In this document: in pieces, positions 17,316 to 25,973 of the stretch
Numbering within the stretch: position 1 is the first letter of the stretch
How the letters are laid out: each line of letters opens with the position of its first letter
NCBI GenBank assembly: GCA_025350905.1
Contig: JANXWY010000280.1
Coordinates: forward strand, 1-34,978
Reading direction: 5' to 3'
Origin: Verrucomicrobiota bacterium
Lineage (GTDB): Bacteria; Verrucomicrobiota; Verrucomicrobiia; Limisphaerales; JADLHS01
DNA: 34,978 bases
The notes under the pieces: model-generated
Databases searched by the model: none
Told to the model about the DNA's origin: nothing
What the model saw: the letters and a program-made list of their open reading frames with translations, nothing else
Translations under genes and position numbers: made by a program

Positions 17316-17591
17316 CTAGTCAGGGAAACTACGCGAGCCCTCAGCCAAAGCCATCCAAAAGGGTGAAAGTTCCATGCAGTCCACGTGATATGCACGCCCG
17401 AGGAAATCCGCCACCCGACAGCCAGGCGGCCCTGAAATCTGCACCTTGAACCATTCGCCCTGATGCGGGTCGACACAAAGGCTGCGATGCGGAGGGGCGT
17501 GGTCATGTATTCTTCCGGGCTTTCCGGTTGACTCCAGCATACTTGGCTTTTGCAAGCAAGCGAATTGAGCCGCCGCAGGATCATTCATCAT
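17316..17591 (-). CDS. Possible small hypothetical gene in the sigma/hydrolase spacer
   Basis: A 91-codon minus-strand frame encodes a product with GEWFKVQISGPPGCRVADFL and a Cys/His-containing tail (GRAYHVDCMELSPFWMALAE). The composition looks more protein-like than the other frames here, but I recognise no family and see no ribosome site. It may be a gene remnant. The rest of the 17201-17729 interval must hold promoters for the sigma factor and for the plus-strand hydrolases; nothing specific is visible. Confidence 0.2.
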   Translation of the reverse strand: MMNDPAAAQFACLQKPSMLESTGKPGRIHDHAPPHRSLCVDPHQGEWFKVQISGPPGCRVADFLGRAYHVDCMELSPFWMALAEGSRSFPD

Positions 17592-17729
17592 CCCAAGATG
17601 GAGCAGACGGTTTTGCTTCCGAGCCTTGCGACCAGCACGAGCCTGCCATCCCTTGAATCATCCGCTTCGTCTCCCTCCCGGTCATTTTTGATTCTTGCGT
17701 TGGTCAGCAAGACTTGGATGATGCACGCG

Positions 17730-18647
17730 ATGAAATTGCCAAGGCTGCTTCGCGGCCTGCTCAAATTTGTGGCGGCCGTGCTGCTCGCCATCCTCGTTTG
17801 TGCTGCTTCAGTCTGGATTTACTTCCACCCCAGTTTCGAACGCACGGCCGGGGTGGTCTACGGGCAGCGACATGGCCAGAATTTGACCTTGGACATTGTC
17901 CGGCCCGCCAAGCCCAACGGTCTTGGGATCGCGCTCATGGTCAGCGGTGGATGGAAGTCAGGCACGAACTCGTTCCGTCCCTGGATGGTGGCGCCGCTGT
18001 TGCGCCGGGGCTACACGGTCTTCGCGGTGTGTCACATTTCGCAACCGGAAGCGACCATCATGGAAATCACCGAGGATGTTAACCGAGCGGTGCGCTACAT
18101 CCGGCATAACGCCGGCCAGTACGGCGTGGATCCTAGTCGGTTGGGCGTTACGGGAGGCAGCGCCGGCGGTCACCTCAGTCTCTTGCTCGCCACCCGCGGT
18201 GGCCCGGGCCCGACCGGCACCGCTGACCCCGTGGACGGCGAAAGCAGCGCGGTCCAGGCCGTCGCCATTTTTTATCCGGTCACTGACTTGATCGACCTCG
18301 GCAACTCCACCGAGAATCTGCACGATGGAGGGCCGCCGAAAAGTTTCGTGCAGGGCTTTGGGCCCAATGCCACGAACCTCGCGGTTTGGAAAGTCATCGG
18401 CCACGAGTTGTCGCCGATCTTTTATGTAAACTCCAATTTGCCGCCGACGTTGATCTATCACGGCGACGCCGACACGCTCGTGCCGCTGGATCAATCGCTG
18501 CGCTTTCAAGCCGAGGCCCGCAAGTTGGGTCGCACTGTGGAAGTGGTGGTCCACCCGGGCGGACAGCACGGTTGGTTGAGCATGCTGTGGGACATCCGGC
18601 AATTTGCAAACTGGTTTGATCTATATTTGCGGCCGCCAAACAAATAG
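17730..18647 (+). CDS. Membrane-anchored alpha/beta hydrolase (esterase-like), first of a tandem pair
   Basis: The 305-residue protein begins with a basic N-terminus and one long hydrophobic segment (about 8-32), with no clear cleavage site, so it is probably anchored and faces the periplasm. The hydrolase fold follows: MVSGGW as the oxyanion-strand region, nucleophile elbow GGSAGGH (Ser144), HGDADTLVP carrying the likely acid Asp, and HPGGQHGW with the catalytic His. This motif set is that of the BD-FAE/acetyl-esterase branch, often active on acetylated or feruloylated sugars. I chose the ATG at 17730; ATGs at 17718 and 17721 are equally possible, and the frame's first ATG at 17550 adds an unlikely 60-residue leader. 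It ends 24 bp before its paralogue. Confidence 0.82.
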   Translation: MKLPRLLRGLLKFVAAVLLAILVCAASVWIYFHPSFERTAGVVYGQRHGQNLTLDIVRPAKPNGLGIALMVSGGWKSGTNSFRPWMVAPLLRRGYTVFAVCHISQPEATIMEITEDVNRAVRYIRHNAGQYGVDPSRLGVTGGSAGGHLSLLLATRGGPGPTGTADPVDGESSAVQAVAIFYPVTDLIDLGNSTENLHDGGPPKSFVQGFGPNATNLAVWKVIGHELSPIFYVNSNLPPTLIYHGDADTLVPLDQSLRFQAEARKLGRTVEVVVHPGGQHGWLSMLWDIRQFANWFDLYLRPPNK

Positions 18648-18671
18648 ATTCGGTCAGGCTCTGACTTCATC

Positions 18672-19601
18672 ATGAAAATCATCAATTGTGCAGCGGTCTT
18701 CGGTTGGTTCACTTTCGCAGGATCCTTGGGCGGCGTGGCCCAGGATTCTGCTTCCCTGCCCTATGAGCAAAAGCAGGACGTGGTTTATGGCGAAGTGCAT
18801 GGCACGGGGTTGCTGATGGATGTCTTCACGCCCAAGGAAAAAGCCAACGGGCTGGCTATCGTGGACGTGGCCAGCGGCGCGTGGCATTCCGACCGCGGGA
18901 AAATTCGCGACCACACGCTGGCGCAGTTGTATCGGATTTTCTGCACGCACGGTTATACGGTTTTTGCGATTCGTCCCGGTTCGCGCACCCGCTACACCGG
19001 TTTGGAGATGGCAACACACGTGCGGATGGGAATCCGGTACGTGAAACTACATGCGGCAGATTATAAGATTGATCCCGAACGGCTCGGGCTCACCGGCGCT
19101 TCGGCCGGGGGACACCTGGCAACGCTGGTGGCCGTCACGCCGGAGGCAGGCCAACCCGAAGCGAATCAACCCTTGCAGCGCCTGGGCACCCAAGTCCGCG
19201 CCGCAGCCGTTTTCTTTCCGCCCACGGACTTCCTCGATTGGAACGGCAAGCCCGCCGATTCCCAGATGTTGGCCGATCTATTTTTTCTGGGTGGGATCAA
19301 AGGTCATTCGGAAGCCGAGATTCAGGAACGCGCCCGGCAACTTTCCCCAGCCCAACTGGTCACCGCGCCCCCAATTCCGTTTCTATTGATCCACGGCGAC
19401 GCGGATCCATTGGTGCCGCTGCAGCAGTCGCAGAAAATGGTCGCGGCCCTCAAAGCGGCCGGCGGCTCCGCTGAACTGATCGTAAAAAAGGGCGGCGGCC
19501 ATCCGTGGCTGACCCTCCCCGAGGAGGTTAAGATCATGGCCGACTGGTTTGATCAACAGCTTCCGGAAACCAAACCGAATCCGCCGGTGGTTCCGAAGTG
19601 A
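18672..19601 (+). CDS. Exported alpha/beta hydrolase (esterase-like), second of a tandem pair
   Basis: The 309-residue product has an N-terminal signal peptide (MKIINCAAVFGWFTFAGSLGGVAQ, cleavage near VAQ). Hydrolase features follow: TGASAGGH with the nucleophile Ser144, IHGDADPLVPLQQS with the acid Asp, and GGGHPW with the His. Overall plan and motif spacing match the gene just upstream (Ser144 in both as called), so the pair arose by tandem duplication, although identity outside the motifs is modest. One has an anchor and the other a cleavable signal, so they may act at different places in the envelope on similar substrates. The 24-bp gap implies one transcript. It converges on the PqaA-like gene with 42 bp between stops. 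Confidence 0.85.
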   Translation: MKIINCAAVFGWFTFAGSLGGVAQDSASLPYEQKQDVVYGEVHGTGLLMDVFTPKEKANGLAIVDVASGAWHSDRGKIRDHTLAQLYRIFCTHGYTVFAIRPGSRTRYTGLEMATHVRMGIRYVKLHAADYKIDPERLGLTGASAGGHLATLVAVTPEAGQPEANQPLQRLGTQVRAAAVFFPPTDFLDWNGKPADSQMLADLFFLGGIKGHSEAEIQERARQLSPAQLVTAPPIPFLLIHGDADPLVPLQQSQKMVAALKAAGGSAELIVKKGGGHPWLTLPEEVKIMADWFDQQLPETKPNPPVVPK

Positions 19602-19643
19602 GCCAAAATTGAAGCGGGTTCGGACGCATGCTTGGTCAGCCCG

Positions 19644-21113
19644 CTACTGCGGACGTCCTTTCGGCACAAATTTGTAGGGCAACGTGTCGGGCACGACTCG
19701 CACCTGGGTGGTGAATTTGAAAGGCTCGGGATTGCCCGTCGGGAAAGTCAGTTCGACAAAGAATGCGGTCCACCCTTTGGCCGGTTCGGGCACTTTCCCA
19801 AGGTAGACTCCGCCGCCTTGATCGGTCAGCAGCGTGCTCTCGTATTTTGGCCCCAGCGTTTCGATCCGGAAATCGCGAGCCTCCGGATTCGTCGCCTGCC
19901 AGAGCTTGACCTCGGCGGGCTTGTCGATCGTGGTCACTCGGATGGCGCCACCTTTTTCCAACGTCCACGAAAACTGCGGCAAGGGCAGATGGAAGAGGAC
20001 CGCGTTATAACAAGCCTGCAAGGTTTGGTAGGCGTCGGAGCCTTTGAGGGAGTGATCCGCGTTGGGTACATAACGCAGGTATTTCACCCCGGGCAGATCG
20101 TTGAAATAAAACTGGGATGAATCCGGCAGGAAAAATTGATCGCCCGAAGCGTTAATGATGAACTTGGGCATCGTGAACCGGCGGCGATATTGGTACGGCT
20201 CCTCGATTCGCATCAAGGCCTTGTTCTCCGGGGTGCCGTTCCAATCCATGATGTGAAAGGCCGTGTAGTCGCCCACCGATGGCGCCCAAAATCCGTAAGC
20301 GCCGTAGTGATGCAACATGGAGGGTTCCATGTTCAGCACGTCAATTACGAAGGGTACGATCGCGACCACCCGCTGGTCCACCGCCGCCGTCATCCAAGTG
20401 GTCCAGCCGCGCTTCGAGCCGCCCGCCACTACAAAGCCATCCACCTTGGTATTGCCGCCAGCGGTACTGGCGCAGACCGCGGTGACCGTGTCCATGGCGC
20501 GAACGGCGGACTTGGTCATCGGCAAGCGCGCGGGCCATTTCTTGTCGCCGGTGCGCAGAAACTTGTCCCACGTATAAGCGATCAAGGAGTCCTCTTTCCG
20601 TCCCTCGGTTTCCCCGGCGAAGATCAGGGGTTGATTGGGCACCATTTTCAACTCGCTGACGACGGACTTGGTGGCGAGGGCAATTTTAACCAGATTGCCA
20701 TCGGCGCCGGTGGGCGAGTTCCCGCCATTCCCGCCGCCGCCGATGAACAACAATGACTTCGCGCTCGCCACCTCGGTGGGTTTGATGATGACCATCCAGT
20801 GCTTCCACAGGGGGCGATCCACTTCGTTCGTCGTGAGCCAGGCCTGCGAAGTCATGTCCACAATAAACGTGGTGTGATCCTGGCCCGGCAAGGTGTTCAC
20901 GACCCTGAAGCTGTAGTTTGTGTCCGGCGCCGCGATGTATTCGTCCAATGCCGTGCGGTCGTCCGGAAGGCTTTGCGCTTCGGCGGTGGCCTGAGGCTTT
21001 GGCGCGTGGTCCTGGCCGCTGCGCGCACAGCCGACGAAGGTTAAGACGACCAACAGGATTAGCAGCGACCGCCGCCGCTGGATTTCAAAATTTTCCGTTA
21101 AACATGCGAACAT
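19644..21113 (-). CDS. PhoPQ-activated pathogenicity-related (PqaA-like) lipoprotein hydrolase
   Basis: The 489-residue protein starts with a basic stretch, a hydrophobic core and a lipobox-like TFVGC with Cys29, suggesting a lipoprotein. The body matches the PhoPQ_related family, an alpha/beta-hydrolase offshoot: LIFAGETEGRKEDSLIAYTW, nucleophile elbow VAGGSKRGWT (Ser233), ASGDQFFLPDSS with the acid Asp, and NADHSLKGSD with the His. A beta-rich C-terminal part (about 400-489) follows. The family is named from Salmonella PqaA; in environmental Verrucomicrobiota and Planctomycetota it is common beside sugar-degradation genes and its substrate is unknown. The context of two esterases and a GH95 enzyme fits envelope ester or peptide cleavage better than virulence. 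Confidence 0.9.
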   Translation of the reverse strand: MFACLTENFEIQRRRSLLILLVVLTFVGCARSGQDHAPKPQATAEAQSLPDDRTALDEYIAAPDTNYSFRVVNTLPGQDHTTFIVDMTSQAWLTTNEVDRPLWKHWMVIIKPTEVASAKSLLFIGGGGNGGNSPTGADGNLVKIALATKSVVSELKMVPNQPLIFAGETEGRKEDSLIAYTWDKFLRTGDKKWPARLPMTKSAVRAMDTVTAVCASTAGGNTKVDGFVVAGGSKRGWTTWMTAAVDQRVVAIVPFVIDVLNMEPSMLHHYGAYGFWAPSVGDYTAFHIMDWNGTPENKALMRIEEPYQYRRRFTMPKFIINASGDQFFLPDSSQFYFNDLPGVKYLRYVPNADHSLKGSDAYQTLQACYNAVLFHLPLPQFSWTLEKGGAIRVTTIDKPAEVKLWQATNPEARDFRIETLGPKYESTLLTDQGGGVYLGKVPEPAKGWTAFFVELTFPTGNPEPFKFTTQVRVVPDTLPYKFVPKGRPQ

Positions 21114-21333
21114 AATATTTCGGATTTCAATGGCGCTTAATTCCCGACCACTACGGGCGGGAGAGGGATAAAGGTTTTGTTTTCCAAGTCAACCGATTTA
21201 GCGCAACCGCTAATACGGTCGCCCGCCGAGATTCTGGGATTCTGTTACCCCCCATAAATTTTTATGGCATCGATCCTTGAATTGTCTTATCGTTGGCCTC
21301 GAAGCTGTACACACCAAACAAAAAACCATAATT

Positions 21334-21669
21334 ATGAAACGAACCTCATTCCTACTGGCCGGCGCGATCGGCCTGTTCATGCTCGCGTTGGTCATGCCGG
21401 CCCAGGCCGAAGACAAGGAAATTACCATCACCGGCGACGCCAAGTGCGGCAAATGCGCACTGAAAGAAACCGAAAAATGCCAGAACGTGATCCAAGTCGA
21501 GAAAGACGGCAAGAAGACCACGTATTACCTGGTACAAAATGACGTGAGCAAGAAGTTCCACGAAAACGTTTGTCAGGCGACCAAGAAAACCACTGCCACC
21601 GGCACCAGCAAGAAGGTGGACGGCAAGCTTCAATTCACCGCCACCAAGATTGACTTGGCCAAGGACTAG
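21334..21669 (+). CDS. Small exported Cys-rich protein (DUF6370-like)
   Basis: The 111-residue protein has a signal peptide (MKRTSFLLAGAIGLFMLALVMPAQA). Its mature part of about 86 residues opens with KEITITGDAKCGKCALKETE, then KCQNVI, YYLVQNDVSKKFHENVC, and a final strand ending KIDLAKD. The CxxC-x7-C plus a distal FHxxVC pattern recurs in small exported proteins of Planctomycetota and Verrucomicrobiota; I believe this is DUF6370, but the family number is from memory. The Cys and His residues could bind a metal or form disulfides. The ATG at 21334 is used because the signal peptide follows at once. It has its own terminator 20 bp downstream. Confidence 0.75.
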   Translation: MKRTSFLLAGAIGLFMLALVMPAQAEDKEITITGDAKCGKCALKETEKCQNVIQVEKDGKKTTYYLVQNDVSKKFHENVCQATKKTTATGTSKKVDGKLQFTATKIDLAKD

Positions 21670-21690
21670 GCAGCGCAAAATCTCACAACG

Positions 21691-21726
21691 CCCGCTGTTG
21701 GACACGAGTCCTCAGCGGGTCTTTTC
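21691..21726 (+). terminator. Rho-independent terminator of the small exported protein gene
   Basis: CCCGCTG (21691-21697) pairs with CAGCGGG (21713-21719) over a 15-base loop and is followed by TCTTTTCTT. It lies 21 bases after the stop codon at 21669. Confidence 0.8.
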
Positions 21727-21760
21727 TTGCCGCCGCGCAGGGTGTGGCCCCGGGGATGTA

Positions 21761-21925
21761 ACCCACCGCCGTTGAATTAAGCGTTTGGACGCAGCAACAC
21801 CAAGCCGTTCTTAATCTTAATCCTTCTCATAATCATAATCTTCCCGCGGCGCAGAGATGAAGAGCAAGATTACGATTAAGATTAAGAACCCGGCACCAGC
21901 GCCTAATTCAACGGCAGTGGGGATG
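21761..21925. repeat. Imperfect palindromic element, about 165 bp (MITE- or REP-like)
   Basis: The outer arms carry CCGTTGAATTA (21769-21779) and its complement TAATTCAACGG (21904-21914), with the match extending imperfectly a few bases outward. The inner arms are GTTCTTAATCTTAATC (21807-21822) and its complement GATTAAGATTAAGAAC (21874-21889). The centre holds further ATAATC/GATTA units. No coding frame spans it. The nested inverted repeats suggest a non-autonomous element or a cruciform-forming repeat between the small Cys-rich gene and the GH95 gene; whether it occurs elsewhere in the genome cannot be seen here. Confidence 0.6.
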
Positions 21926-21939
21926 CGCCCCCGCCAAGC

Positions 21940-24303
21940 TTACGGACTTACTATCGTGATCGGCCGGGCAGCGTTGCCCGGCGCACCCGGAATGGTTTCC
22001 GGCTTCGGCAACGTGGCTTCGATCACCGTGCCCCTTTTGGCAAACACCACGTAATTGTCGCCGTTCCGTCGGATTCCCTGGCAATTCCAAGTCGGCAAAC
22101 GCCCTCCGAAATTGTCGCGAATGGACACGTCGCCGTCGTGCCCGGCCACGATGCGAAACCAAGTCGTCGCATTATGCTCGCGGCGCGCGGAAACCCCGTG
22201 CCCGCCTTCGGCCCGCAAACTTTCAAATGCCACGTCGTGCCAGCGCCACGGGACCGCGGGGAAAATTCGGATTACATCGCGCCAGCTCTGGAGCAACATC
22301 TCGTGCGCAGCGGCGGCCGCCAGCAGGTTGCCTTCGAGGGTAAAGGGTCGATAGGTCATGCTGCTGAAGCCGGACTTCGTTTGATCACCGTTCGCATGAA
22401 AACCGTTCCGCAGTAAGAAGGCCTGGACGAAAATGTCCAGATTGCGCACCGCCGCCTCGCCGTCCCCGGTGCGGGCGCGAAGGGCGGACATCCAGGTAAA
22501 GCTGTAGCCGCACCATTGCTGCGTGCCGAACTGGTCCCACTGATCGAGGCTGGCTTGGATGATCTGCCGCGCGCGGGCGCCATCCTCGACGGTGAGCAGG
22601 TCGAACGGATAAAGCCCCATCAGGTTGGAGAGATGACGATGACTCTCGGCGAGGTCTTCGTGGGCATCGAGTTTGAGAGCGCCGGCGGCGTTCACATGCC
22701 AGTCACCCAACTTACGCGCTGTGGCCCGCCAGTTCTTCGCTTCCCCGTGCTTCCCGCACGCATCGGCCATCTCGCCGAGCGAGATGAAAAGCATTTTCAG
22801 ACAGGCCAGGTCGAAATTGCTGTTGGGCTGGAGCCAGGCACTCAACCGGTTGTCGTGAATTTCCGGCGAGGATGTCAACGGCAACACGAGGACGCCGCTT
22901 GCGTCCGGTTTCAATAACCCCTGCAGGCAGATTCCCAATTCCCGGCACCATGGATAGGCCCGCGTCTCGAGAAACTTCGCGTCGCCGGTGTAACGCCAGT
23001 GGAGGTAGAACAGATGCGCCACCCACGGTCCCATCGTTGGCGAAAGCGAGTATTGGCCCCAGCCCGTGAGCGGCTCGCCATCCAACGACATAACCCCGGG
23101 CACGTTGGCGCCGGCGGTACCATAAAAGTTCCGGGCGAAGCGGCGGTAAGCAGGCAGCAGGTCCCAATTGAAATCGAGAAAACTGCGGCCTTCGTCAAAG
23201 TGCCCCGCGCCCTGGTAACCCATGTAGCTCATCTGGGTGTTGAGGTCGTTGTGATAATCCCCCTTCCACGGCGGGAGCGAGCCGGCATCGGCCGTCCATA
23301 CGCCTTGCAGCGGCATGGGCGGCGACCCAAGCCGCGAAGCCGCACCGTAAAAATAACGGACGAGGTAATAGTGTCGCTGAAGGTTTAGCTCGGGAATCGT
23401 GACCGCCGATTGCCCCCAGAACTTCGCCCACCAAGCCGCATGCGGCTTTACACTGGTGTCGTAGCCTCGACGCAGGGCGGCGGAAACAATTCGTCGCGCT
23501 TCCCGCAAAACATCTTCGCCCGTACTTGAAGTGGTGACGGTGACCGCCACCAGCGTCGCATTGCTCTGCCGCTGACTTTCCACAAACACACAGTATTTGA
23601 GCGGCCCCACCGTCTCCTGAATAAACCAGTGCGCCCGGCCAGCGCCGCCCACTTGCGCGACGGGGTAGCCGAGCTTAGCCACGGCATGACTGGAAGGTCC
23701 GGTTTCGCCCCCGCCTGATCCCGGCAGGAGCAGGCGAATCTCTTTCGGTTCCGGACCGGTGATGCGCCACAACGCGACCGGCGCCGTCGCGCTGAAAAAG
23801 GCTTCGCACCGCTCGCCGTTGCGGAACCACGCGCGGCCTTCAGCGGTGGCGAGGTTCAATTCGAAGCGTTCCACCGCTTGCGCCGCATCGAGCAAGACCT
23901 CCAACCGGCCGGCCGGAATCTTCGTCGGCGTGGGCTGGTTATAGGGCGCATCGAAGAGCCGACCGAGCTCCACCTCGTTCCGCTCGCGCACCAGCCGCGC
24001 CATGTTTTCGTAAGTGAATCCCGGTTCGTGAATTTCCGGCGGCGTGCGCAGATCCCAAAGATCGCCGCGATCGAGCGAAAGCCGCAGGAGATTTGTCTCA
24101 CCCCAGAGGAGGCCGCCCAGTAATCCGTTGCCGAGCGGCACGGCTTCGTCCCAGGTGCGGATCGGAGCGGCGAGCTGAACGTTCAGCGCTGCCTCGGGCA
24201 AGCCGGCGAAGGCCGAAGTCACCGCTGCGAGGCAAACGCCAGCGAGGAAAAAACGGCCGTTGCGGGCAAGCTTTTTTCGCGGTTGGATTTTCAGTGGTCG
24301 CAT
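21940..24303 (-). CDS. Exported GH95-family glycosidase (alpha-L-fucosidase/galactosidase type)
   Basis: The 787-residue protein has a signal peptide (about residues 1-33, ending TSAFAG). An N-terminal beta domain contains AVPLGNGLLGGLLWG and LSLDRGDLWD, the standard GH95 opening. A linker leads to an (alpha/alpha)6 barrel with GDYHNDLNTQMSY (Asn residues as in the catalytic Asn pair of AfcA), LPLTSSPEIHDN, ESHRHLSNLMGLYP, TLEGNLLAAAAAHEMLLQSW, and a C-terminal beta domain. GH95 enzymes invert alpha-1,2-L-fucosidic or related alpha-L-galactosidic bonds in host glycans, algal or plant polysaccharides. The fold and family are clear; the sugar is not. It lies upstream of the palindromic element and downstream of a HlyD-type gene, with 186 bp between and no shared transcript evident. 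Confidence 0.88.
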   Translation of the reverse strand: MRPLKIQPRKKLARNGRFFLAGVCLAAVTSAFAGLPEAALNVQLAAPIRTWDEAVPLGNGLLGGLLWGETNLLRLSLDRGDLWDLRTPPEIHEPGFTYENMARLVRERNEVELGRLFDAPYNQPTPTKIPAGRLEVLLDAAQAVERFELNLATAEGRAWFRNGERCEAFFSATAPVALWRITGPEPKEIRLLLPGSGGGETGPSSHAVAKLGYPVAQVGGAGRAHWFIQETVGPLKYCVFVESQRQSNATLVAVTVTTSSTGEDVLREARRIVSAALRRGYDTSVKPHAAWWAKFWGQSAVTIPELNLQRHYYLVRYFYGAASRLGSPPMPLQGVWTADAGSLPPWKGDYHNDLNTQMSYMGYQGAGHFDEGRSFLDFNWDLLPAYRRFARNFYGTAGANVPGVMSLDGEPLTGWGQYSLSPTMGPWVAHLFYLHWRYTGDAKFLETRAYPWCRELGICLQGLLKPDASGVLVLPLTSSPEIHDNRLSAWLQPNSNFDLACLKMLFISLGEMADACGKHGEAKNWRATARKLGDWHVNAAGALKLDAHEDLAESHRHLSNLMGLYPFDLLTVEDGARARQIIQASLDQWDQFGTQQWCGYSFTWMSALRARTGDGEAAVRNLDIFVQAFLLRNGFHANGDQTKSGFSSMTYRPFTLEGNLLAAAAAHEMLLQSWRDVIRIFPAVPWRWHDVAFESLRAEGGHGVSARREHNATTWFRIVAGHDGDVSIRDNFGGRLPTWNCQGIRRNGDNYVVFAKRGTVIEATLPKPETIPGAPGNAARPITIVSP

Positions 24304-24489
24304 ACGGCCTGGTTTGGTCGATTCCTTTTGCCGACTTCATCGCCTGCCTCAGCGGGCGTTCGTCGGCAAGAACAGCTGAGCGACCGCTTTTCGTTTCCCG
24401 ATGGCACGGGAGCTCGCAGTTCCAAACGCCAATCGGCGCTCATCAATCTCTGGATTTCCATTTCCAAATGATGGGCGTGCCTAAGCGGT

Positions 24490-25422
24490 TTATGGCCGCA
24501 CGTTGGGGAAAACCACATCCGCCGCCATGCCGGCGCGGAGCTGGCCCTCGGCATTGTCCAACCGCACTTTCACGCCGAAGACCTGTTTCACGCGTTCACC
24601 GACGGTCTGCACATTCCGGGGCGTGAACTCGGCGCTCCGTTGGATTTGTTCGACCGCCCCACTGAAATCCTTTCCCGGAAACGAATCGACGCGCGCCGTC
24701 ACCGCATCGCCGAGTTTGATGCGGCCCAGCCACGGCTCCGGCACGAAGACCCGCACCCAGAGGTGATTGGTCAACAGGAGCGTGGCAACCGGTTGGTTCG
24801 GCGCGAGGACGTCGCCCACCTTCACGCTCAGGACTTCGAGCACGCAATTCGTGGGCGCGGAGATTTTCATTTCGCGGAGTTGCGCGTCCAACTCAGCCAG
24901 TTGCGCCCGGGCCTGGGTGATTCGTTCCGGTCGGGTGCCCGCCACCAGCAAGTCGTAGCGGCTCTTGGCGGCGACGACGCCTTTAGCCAGAGCCGCCGAA
25001 CGCATCACAGTCTGGTCGCGTTCGGTGGCGGACAGGGTTTTTTGCGCAAACAATTCCTCGGCGCGTCGGGCGTCGGCGTTGGCAAAATCGGCTTGTGCCC
25101 CCAGCGCCTCCCAGTCGGCTTTGGTCGCGGCGATCTCCTCCGGACGCGGGCCGGCTTCGGCTTCGGCCAGTTGGGCGGCGGCGCGATCGCGGCGCGCGGT
25201 CAGTTCGGCCGCCTCCAGCTCGACGATCTCCTGGCGGCCGATGAGAGCGTCGCCTTCCTGCGCCAAAGTTTTTTCCACGCGCCCACCGTAGCGCGAAGCC
25301 ACGCGCGCCTCATCTGTCTCAATCGTACCGGAGACGGAGTTGGGATTTTGTCCGGGCTGGCAGCCGCCGACTGCCAGGATCAATGTGATCCCAGCACCAA
25401 TCGAGAAGGCTTTGAATACCAT
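24490..25422 (-). CDS. HlyD/membrane-fusion adaptor lipoprotein
   Basis: The 310-residue protein has a lipoprotein signal (ITLILAVGGC, Cys21), then the split lipoyl/barrel-sandwich motif (SGTIETDEARVASRYGGRVEK ahead of the hairpin; MKISAPTNCVLEVLSVKVGD after it). A long Ala/Glu/Arg-rich coiled-coil hairpin lies at about 65-180, and a beta-barrel domain follows (LWVRVFVPEPWLGRIKLGDAV) with a C-terminal GQLRAGMAADVVFP. Such adaptors link an inner-membrane ABC or RND pump to an outer-membrane channel. Its arrangement (short, ABC-type, YbhG-like) predicts an ABC partner, but none lies on either side in the window, so it is an orphan as seen here. Spacing to the divergent acylphosphatase is about 250 bp. 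Confidence 0.88.
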   Translation of the reverse strand: MVFKAFSIGAGITLILAVGGCQPGQNPNSVSGTIETDEARVASRYGGRVEKTLAQEGDALIGRQEIVELEAAELTARRDRAAAQLAEAEAGPRPEEIAATKADWEALGAQADFANADARRAEELFAQKTLSATERDQTVMRSAALAKGVVAAKSRYDLLVAGTRPERITQARAQLAELDAQLREMKISAPTNCVLEVLSVKVGDVLAPNQPVATLLLTNHLWVRVFVPEPWLGRIKLGDAVTARVDSFPGKDFSGAVEQIQRSAEFTPRNVQTVGERVKQVFGVKVRLDNAEGQLRAGMAADVVFPNVRP

Positions 25423-25670
25423 GCGCGGCGAGCATATCAGTCGGGCGCCTGGGCTTCAACCAGTTCACCGTCGTTATTGTCGCGCAAGTCGAGTGGGTCA
25501 GTGACGAAAGCATTTTGGACCCGGCAGCGGTGGCGCAACACGGTCGCGCCCCCGGGGTTTACCTGTAGAAGCGAAGCGTTTGGGACGCTCGCACGCAAAG
25601 CTTGCTCAGGAAAAACATTGCTTGTACGTCCGGTCTTTGGCTTCATTTCCTGATGGCACAAGCGGCCAAT

Positions 25671-25973
25671 ATGAAAGGCGCACTACTCGCAGAACGACGC
25701 CGGATGCAAATCTTGTATTCCGGCCGCGTTCAGGGCGTGGGTTTTCGCTATGCCGTGCGGACGTTGGCCGCCGGTTTTGAAGTGACCGGCACCGTGCGCA
25801 ATTTGGCGGATGGCCGCGTGGAGCTTACCGCCGAGGGGATGTCTACCGAATTGGATGCCTTTCGCAAAGCGATTCACGACGCCGGCCTGGCCGCGAACAT
25901 CCGCAAGGAAGACGCGAGTTGGACCGACCCCAGTGGCGGGTTCACCGGTTTTGCCATCACGGACAGGATGTAA
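25671..25973 (+). CDS. acyP: Acylphosphatase
   Basis: This 100-residue cytosolic enzyme hydrolyses carboxyl-phosphate bonds such as acetyl or carbamoyl phosphate. The signature SGRVQGVGFRYAVRTLA gives the phosphate-binding loop and catalytic Arg, and GTVRNLADGRVELTAEG provides the second motif with the catalytic Asn. Length is normal (90-100). ATGs at 25653, 25671 and 25704 are in frame; 25671 is a compromise, since none has a good ribosome site and the fold only needs a few residues before the first strand. The stop TAA directly abuts the ATG of the metallophosphoesterase gene, so the two are surely co-transcribed and coupled. Confidence 0.9.
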   Translation: MKGALLAERRRMQILYSGRVQGVGFRYAVRTLAAGFEVTGTVRNLADGRVELTAEGMSTELDAFRKAIHDAGLAANIRKEDASWTDPSGGFTGFAITDRM

